DNA of 55,222 bases from a virus. Of the stretch, positions 51,477-55,222 are shown piece by piece. Each line of letters begins with the position of its first letter. Positions within the stretch are counted from its first letter, which is position 1. The notes beneath the pieces are model-generated. The model worked only from the letters and a program-made list of their open reading frames with translations. It was not told where the DNA came from and searched no databases. The stretch spans positions 1 through 55,222 of IMG/VR virus record IMGVR_UViG_3300046740_000635. One strand, written 5' to 3'. A program made the translations under genes and the position numbers.

Positions 51477-51697
51477 GCACCTTGCACGACACCACGTTCG
51501 GTTACCTAAAACCAACCGACGCTCAGATGGAAACCATGGACACCACGCGCGCGCTGTTCAAGGTGTTCGTGGCCAACATCGACGACCTGCTGCCCGCCGG
51601 TCCTGATAAAACGTTCGTGCTGCGGCAACTACGCGACTGCGCGATGTGGGCGAACGTCGCGATCACGCGGAACCCCGATGGGAGTCCACGATCATGA
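51473..51697 (+). CDS. Acb2/Tad1-like hairpin-domain protein, 74 aa
   Basis: A two-helix protein: TDAQMETMDTTRALFKVFVA, LLPAGPDKTFVLRQLRDCAM and WANVAITRNPDGSPR. The pattern (R...F...I..LLP.G..KxxxLxxLxxxxMWANxAIxR) matches the family named Acb2/Tad1 hairpin domain, to my knowledge. Members of this group bind cyclic nucleotides and can block CBASS or Thoeris signalling. The ATG overlaps the upstream stop, and the stop overlaps the Tad2 start (ATGA). The sponge role is inferred from the family and from the neighbour. Confidence 0.6.
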   Translation: MSTLHDTTFGYLKPTDAQMETMDTTRALFKVFVANIDDLLPAGPDKTFVLRQLRDCAMWANVAITRNPDGSPRS

Positions 51698-51921
51698 ACA
51701 ACACCGATATCGGTTGGGCCATCGACCAGCTACGCGCCGGAGACCGCGTGCGCCGCGCCGGATGGAACGACAAAGGCATGTATCTGACATTACAGGTTCC
51801 CGACGCGCACTCGAAGATGACGCTGCCTTACGTTTATATCAGCACCGCCCGGGGAGCCCTGGTACCCTGGGTGTGCTCACAGGCGGACCTGCTGGACGAC
51901 GACTGGGAACTGGTGGAGTGA
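51694..51921 (+). CDS. tad2: Tad2 (DUF2829) anti-Thoeris protein, 75 aa
   Basis: A match to the DUF2829/Tad2 family by pattern: IGWAIDQLRAGDRVRRAGWN, DKGMYLTLQ, PYVYISTARGALVPWVCSQA, DLLDDDWELVE. The family hallmark is an RxGWNGKGM block near the N-terminus, then VPWxxSQxDLLAxDW at the end. Tad2 proteins from phages bind and sequester cyclic-nucleotide immune signals (such as gcADPR) made by Thoeris systems. The length (75 aa) is normal for the compact members. The start overlaps the Acb2-like stop. Confidence 0.88.
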   Translation: MNNTDIGWAIDQLRAGDRVRRAGWNDKGMYLTLQVPDAHSKMTLPYVYISTARGALVPWVCSQADLLDDDWELVE

Positions 51922-51925
51922 GATC

Positions 51926-52099
51926 ATGAGCCCGCTTGGAATAATACTCGTCGTGATCCTGATCATCGTATTGTTCGGCGGTGGTTACGGTTACCGAATG
52001 GGTTCCTGGGCCGCCTACCCACAATACGGTTACGGGTTCGGCATCGTCGGCCTGCTCATCGTGGTGTTGCTGATATTGTTGTTGCTGGGGAGGATATGA
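51926..52099 (+). CDS. DUF3309-like small membrane protein, 57 aa
   Basis: A gene beginning MSPLGIILVVILIIVLFGGG. Two hydrophobic helices (about residues 3-20 and 36-56) flank a Gly/Tyr/Trp loop (GYRMGSWAAYPQYGYGFG), as in the DUF3309 family (LGxxLLIILILLLLGxxPxWxYSxxWGYxPSGxxxLLLIVLILLLLG). The stop overlaps the next start (ATGA). Could serve as holin or membrane-modifying peptide; unassigned. Confidence 0.75.
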   Translation: MSPLGIILVVILIIVLFGGGYGYRMGSWAAYPQYGYGFGIVGLLIVVLLILLLLGRI

Positions 52100-52296
52100 T
52101 GGACGAGGGTATCCATGATCTCACGCGCGTGGAGGAGATCCTCCACGACGCCGAGAACTCGGGACGCATGTCGAACTGGGAACAGAATTTCGTCGCCGAC
52201 ATGCTGGCGAAGATCGCGCAGTATGGGCGGGACACCTACATCTCGGACAGGCAGCTGACGGTCATCGACCACCTGGAAGATAAATTATACTCATGA
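52096..52296 (+). CDS. small phage protein, 66 aa
   Basis: Starts MMDEGIHDLTRVEEILHDAE; the rest reads MSNWEQNFVADMLAKIAQYG and DRQLTVIDHLEDKL. The LSxWExxFVxDMxxKxxxYGxxxxxSDxQxxxIxxIxxKL pattern recurs in small phage proteins of unknown role. GGGGAGGAT precedes the ATG and the stop overlaps the terminase start. Confidence 0.7.
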   Translation: MMDEGIHDLTRVEEILHDAENSGRMSNWEQNFVADMLAKIAQYGRDTYISDRQLTVIDHLEDKLYS

Positions 52297-53834
52297 CCAG
52301 CGCCAACATCGGCGTGCCCAGGCCCTTCATGCCGGGCGGGCGCGGCATGGGGTCCACTGGTTATCTCCCCCACGCCGCCATCGACCCGTTCATCATCCCG
52401 ACCAGCCCGGCGCCGGGGGAGGACCCGACCCAGCTGGCCTACGTCCCCCCACCCACCGTCGAGCGCTTCATGCTGGACGGCCACCTGGTAAGGTTCATCG
52501 TCGGCCCCGTCGGAAGCGGCAAGTCCATGGGCTGCATCATGGAGCTGCTCAGGCGGGCGCGCCAGCAGGTGGCCGACGCCAACGGACGGCGTAGCACGCG
52601 CTTCGCCCTGATACGTAATACAATGCAACAATTACGCACGACCGTGCTCAGCGACGTCATGCAGTATCTCAATCCCATGCTCCGGTATTTCGTCACCGAC
52701 AGCACGATCCAGATACGCGCCGATCTCGAAGACGGCACCGCCGTGCATTCCGACTGGGTGATGATCCCGCTCGACACCAAGGAGGACGTGCGCAGGCTGT
52801 TATCGATGCAGCTGACCGGCGCCTGGATCAACGAGGTGCGCGAGGTGCCCTACGAGATCGTCTCCGCGCTGCTCGAACGCCTGGGACGGTTTCCGAGCAA
52901 GCTCAACGGCGGGCCGACCTGGCACGGGCTGATCGCCGACTCGAACCCATGGGACGTGGACAGCCCGTACCACGAGGCGCTGGTACTCAATCCGGATCCG
53001 AAATGGAAGCTGTTCCACCAGCCTTCGGGCGTCTCGCCGGAAGCGGAGAACCTGGAGAACCTGCCGGACGGTTATTACGAAAACGCGATGTCTGGCTCGA
53101 CCGAGGAACGCATAGCCACGCAGATACGTTCCGAATGGGGAACATCGAACGCGGGCCAGGCGGTGTTCCGCCGGTCGTTCGACGCCAACACCCACGTGGT
53201 GGACATGGAGACAGTGGTCAACCCGATGCGGCCCCTGCTGATCGCGATGGATTTCGGCCGCACCCCCTGCGCGCTCATCGGCCAGGTCGACACGCACGGG
53301 CGCTATCTCATCTTCGAGGAGATCGTGACCGACGACATGGGGCTGCACCAGATGCTGGCCGAACGGCTCAGGCCGAGGCTGATGAGCGAGCCCTACGCCG
53401 GCAAGCGAGCCTACGTGGTGGCCGACCCGGCCGGCGCGCAACGCTCGCAATACAGCGAGGAGACCGCGTTCGACGTGCTCAAAAGCCATGGGTTCCTGGC
53501 ATACCCGGGAGCGACCAACGACATCCCACCCAGACTGCTCGCGGTGGAGAAGTTGTTACGCCAGCAGATCATGGGCAAGCCCGGCTTGCAGATATCAAGA
53601 CTTGGCTGCCCGGTGCTGATCCGCGCGATGGCCTCGCAATATCATTACAGGAGGCGGCGCGATGGGCACCTCGACGAGAAGCCGGAGAAGAACAACCATC
53701 CCTACTCGGACGTCGCCGACGCGCTGCAGTACGGCTGCCTGTCGGTGCAGGCGGACCTGACCGGGCGCGCCATGCGGTCGATGATGCCGAGAGTGGTGCA
53801 AACGAAACGGATCTCCAGTGGAGGATGGACATGA
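52293..53834 (+). CDS. terminase large subunit, 513 aa
   Basis: The DNA-packaging motor: N-terminal ATPase with Walker A FIVGPVGSGKSMG (Lys about 77) and Walker B LTGAWINEVREV; C-terminal nuclease with the metal-binding Asp of LLIAMDFGRTP (about 320), VVADPAGAQRSQY (about 378) and the YSDVADALQY block (Asp about 473, 476). Length 513 is typical. The start overlaps the upstream stop (ATGA) and the stop overlaps the 70-aa gene. Confidence 0.92.
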   Translation: MTSANIGVPRPFMPGGRGMGSTGYLPHAAIDPFIIPTSPAPGEDPTQLAYVPPPTVERFMLDGHLVRFIVGPVGSGKSMGCIMELLRRARQQVADANGRRSTRFALIRNTMQQLRTTVLSDVMQYLNPMLRYFVTDSTIQIRADLEDGTAVHSDWVMIPLDTKEDVRRLLSMQLTGAWINEVREVPYEIVSALLERLGRFPSKLNGGPTWHGLIADSNPWDVDSPYHEALVLNPDPKWKLFHQPSGVSPEAENLENLPDGYYENAMSGSTEERIATQIRSEWGTSNAGQAVFRRSFDANTHVVDMETVVNPMRPLLIAMDFGRTPCALIGQVDTHGRYLIFEEIVTDDMGLHQMLAERLRPRLMSEPYAGKRAYVVADPAGAQRSQYSEETAFDVLKSHGFLAYPGATNDIPPRLLAVEKLLRQQIMGKPGLQISRLGCPVLIRAMASQYHYRRRRDGHLDEKPEKNNHPYSDVADALQYGCLSVQADLTGRAMRSMMPRVVQTKRISSGGWT

Positions 53835-54043
53835 ACGACGATCAGTTCATCATCCATCGTCTGCGCGCCAAACCCGTCGAGTACACGGTCACGATACGTC
53901 ATTTCGTGGCCGGCGGCGACTGGGTCATGAGTGTCACCGTCAACGATGTGGCGGATGCGCCGGAAGATCACGCGCGCGTCGCCGACGACCTGCGGCGCGC
54001 GGCGCTCATGATCGAAGAGGACGAGAGATTGCCTGAAGAATGA
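53831..54043 (+). CDS. small hypothetical protein, 70 aa
   Basis: Starts MNDDQFIIHRLRAKPVEYTV. The ATG overlaps the terminase stop (ATGA), so I take 53831 rather than the longer open frame. It reads as a beta-hairpin (EYTVTIRHFVAGGDWVMSVT) followed by a helix (DHARVADDLRRAALMIEED). Function unknown. Confidence 0.65.
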   Translation: MNDDQFIIHRLRAKPVEYTVTIRHFVAGGDWVMSVTVNDVADAPEDHARVADDLRRAALMIEEDERLPEE

Positions 54044-54073
54044 AAATTCGCAAGCTCATTTTGAGAAAAGATC

Positions 54074-54114
54074 CCCGGAGGCAGGTAGGGGGTGGATGGA
54101 GACGGGCCTCCGGG
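54074..54114. repeat. inverted repeat between convergent genes
   Basis: CCCGGAGGC (54074-54082) pairs with GCCTCCGGG (54106-54114) across a 23-base loop. It lies in the 132-bp interval (54044-54175) between the packaging operon and the convergent right-end genes, where a terminator is expected. There is no T-run after it, so its role as an intrinsic terminator is doubtful. Nothing else is seen in the interval. Confidence 0.45.
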
Positions 54115-54175
54115 TAAGTTAACTGTAGGACTCAGAGTAGAAGAGTAAAACAACATATCACATATACGATGCCCG

Positions 54176-54445
54176 CTATTTACATGTCAAGCGCTGCTCG
54201 ATCAGCTCGCGCAGGTGCGCCAGCTCGGTCTCGTTCCTGTCCAGGCGCATCCTGAGAGTGGCACCCGGTTCGAGTCCCGCGCGGGTGCGCTCCAGGTCAT
54301 CGCGCACCGTGTTGATCGATACCGCCAGCAAGGACAGCGTGTGCGAGTTCTGCCACGCGATGGTGGTCAGGCCGGCCAGCCCGAGCGGGATCATGGCGGC
54401 CACCACCTTCAGCCAGTACGGAGCCCCGGCCGAAATATCGACCAC
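54176..54445 (-). CDS. one-pass membrane protein with coiled-coil tail, 89 aa
   Basis: GTG start with GGAG 9 bases upstream. A transmembrane helix (residues about 10-31, YWLKVVAAMIPLGLAGLTTI) is followed by a charged coiled coil (SINTVRDDLERTRAGLEPGA, LRMRLDRNETELAHLRELIE). This layout fits a holin-like or spanin-like protein, but no lysis gene adjoins. It ends LTCK. Unassigned. Confidence 0.65.
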   Translation of the reverse strand: MVDISAGAPYWLKVVAAMIPLGLAGLTTIAWQNSHTLSLLAVSINTVRDDLERTRAGLEPGATLRMRLDRNETELAHLRELIEQRLTCK

Positions 54446-54483
54446 GCGACGGGGCTCCGAGGGGGCTCAGGCGGCTCGACCCG

Positions 54484-55032
54484 TCAGGGCGCGGCCACGA
54501 CGACCGGATTGCTAGGCGGGGCGGCGGTGGCCCCCTGGGCGTTGGTGGCGGTCACCACGCAGGTGAACGTGGTGCCGACGTCCTCGGTCATCACCGTGTA
54601 AGAGGACATGTCGGGGCCACCGACGACGAACGTCCCATCGCGGTGCCAGCCATACTCATACGTCGTGGGCTCGCCATCCCAGTTGCCCATGGTGCAGCGC
54701 AGCTCGCCGGCCAGTTGCTCGGCGTAGGGCACGTCGCGATTGACCGGGGCGGCGGGCTCGACCGGGGGGATGACCACGAGCGACGCCTCGTACGCCTTCA
54801 ACTCGACCTCGGCCGCGTGCATCACGGTCAGCTCGTCGGCGGTCAGGGCGGCGGCATGGGTCGTGGTGATCGACGCGAGCTTCTCCGAAGTGGGCGAGGC
54901 GGCGTTGGGACGCACGGTGACGGGAGGCGGATCTTCATGGGGCGTGGCCACCGGGGGCGGAGCGGACGCGCCTGATACATGCTCGGGCTTGTCGTTGTTC
55001 GGCTTTTCATCGTGGGACGGGTGACGGGCCAT
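54484..55032 (-). CDS. Ig-like domain protein, 182 aa
   Basis: ATG at 55032 was chosen because AGGAGGCTCC precedes it; an upstream open frame to 55167 lacks this. Residues 1-60 are disordered and Pro-rich. Residues about 63-100 are helical. Residues about 110-182 form an immunoglobulin-like domain: LRCTMGNWDGEPTTYEYGWH, GTFVVGGPDMSSYTVMTEDV, GTTFTCVVTATNAQGATAA (pattern C...GxW...YxWxxDG...YTVxxxDVGxxxTCxVTAxNxxG). Such domains sit on phage surfaces and may aid host or mucus attachment. Confidence 0.75.
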   Translation of the reverse strand: MARHPSHDEKPNNDKPEHVSGASAPPPVATPHEDPPPVTVRPNAASPTSEKLASITTTHAAALTADELTVMHAAEVELKAYEASLVVIPPVEPAAPVNRDVPYAEQLAGELRCTMGNWDGEPTTYEYGWHRDGTFVVGGPDMSSYTVMTEDVGTTFTCVVTATNAQGATAAPPSNPVVVAAP

Positions 55033-55092
55033 TGGAGCCTCCTGGGTTCCGCGAGTTATCCCATAACACCAACGACGATACAAGCGTGAAGT

Positions 55093-55104
55093 TAACGTGC
55101 CTTT
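55093..55104 (+). repeat. 12-bp repeat TAACGTGCCTTT, copy 2
   Basis: Second exact copy of the 12-mer at 7631-7642, in the leader of the Ig-like protein gene. The region 55033-55222 is otherwise without a supported gene. Its last bases (ATGGACAGG at 55212) could begin a + strand gene outside the window, which cannot be judged. Confidence 0.4.
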
Positions 55105-55222
55105 CGTAAGTGGGGTTGGTAATTTTTCGTAACGTTTTAAGTTTGTGTTTTCAGTAGTGGACTTCATGTGGGTGGGGAGGACCCAACGCGGCCGGCGGCG
55201 GACCCCCCGCCATGGACAGGTG

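Noticed and set aside
1-55222. Integrase, reverse transcriptase (DGR), tRNA or rRNA genes
   Set aside because: No tyrosine or serine recombinase, RT motif (YxDD), cloverleaf or ribosomal sequence was recognised in any frame or strand.

Overview
This window is a high-GC tailed-phage genome segment. It carries a full podovirus-style virion module: short-tail proteins, internal ejection proteins, and no tape-measure or sheath gene. There is no integrase, tRNA or rRNA. The left edge cuts a DNA polymerase gene, so the window is a slice of a longer or circularly permuted genome. GC content, the frequent GTG starts and a PEP-CTERM surface-protein gene suggest a Gram-negative proteobacterial host that has an exosortase. 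The host cannot be named from the sequence.

Layout. Positions 1-12.75 kb (+ strand) hold replication and recombination genes: family A DNA polymerase, small regulators, a ParB-like protein, a RecB/Cas4-type nuclease, a VRR-NUC nuclease, an SNF2-type helicase, a putative ssDNA-binding protein and a large primase-helicase. They are packed with ATGA/GTGA overlaps and repeated AGGAGTGA ribosome-binding sites. Positions 12.72-50.65 kb (- strand, read right to left) form the virion operon: portal, many small Gly/Lys-rich proteins, scaffold, major capsid protein, a GIY-YIG nuclease, adaptor, collagen-like fibre, two fibres with S74 chaperone domains, an SGNH hydrolase, a LamG-like fibre, a beta-propeller tail hub, a GNAT protein, an ejection protein, a methyltransferase plus PP-loop reductase pair, a 1049-aa transglycosylase protein and a 2362-aa polyvalent protein. 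The operon ends in an accessory cassette (membrane peptide, HNH nuclease, PEP-CTERM protein). Positions 50.77-54.04 kb (+) hold the packaging operon: small terminase candidate, an Acb2/Tad1-like protein, a Tad2 (DUF2829) protein, a DUF3309-like membrane peptide and the large terminase. Positions 54.18-55.03 kb (-) hold a one-pass membrane protein and an Ig-like-domain protein.

The most interesting signals are these. (1) A 15-bp degenerate palindrome, close to TTACTACCGTCGTAA, occurs at least 17 times in coding and non-coding DNA and on both arms. It suggests a dispersed operator or partition-site system, with the ParB-like protein or the small HTH protein as candidate binders. (2) Two probable cyclic-nucleotide sponges, Acb2/Tad1-like and Tad2, lie side by side between the terminase genes. 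(3) A phage-encoded PEP-CTERM protein has a signal peptide and a sorting tail. (4) A long near-perfect inverted repeat sits in the portal/terminase divergent region. (5) An APS-reductase-like enzyme is coupled to a methyltransferase inside the virion operon. (6) A GIY-YIG endonuclease is fused in frame to a small virion gene that keeps its own ribosome-binding site.
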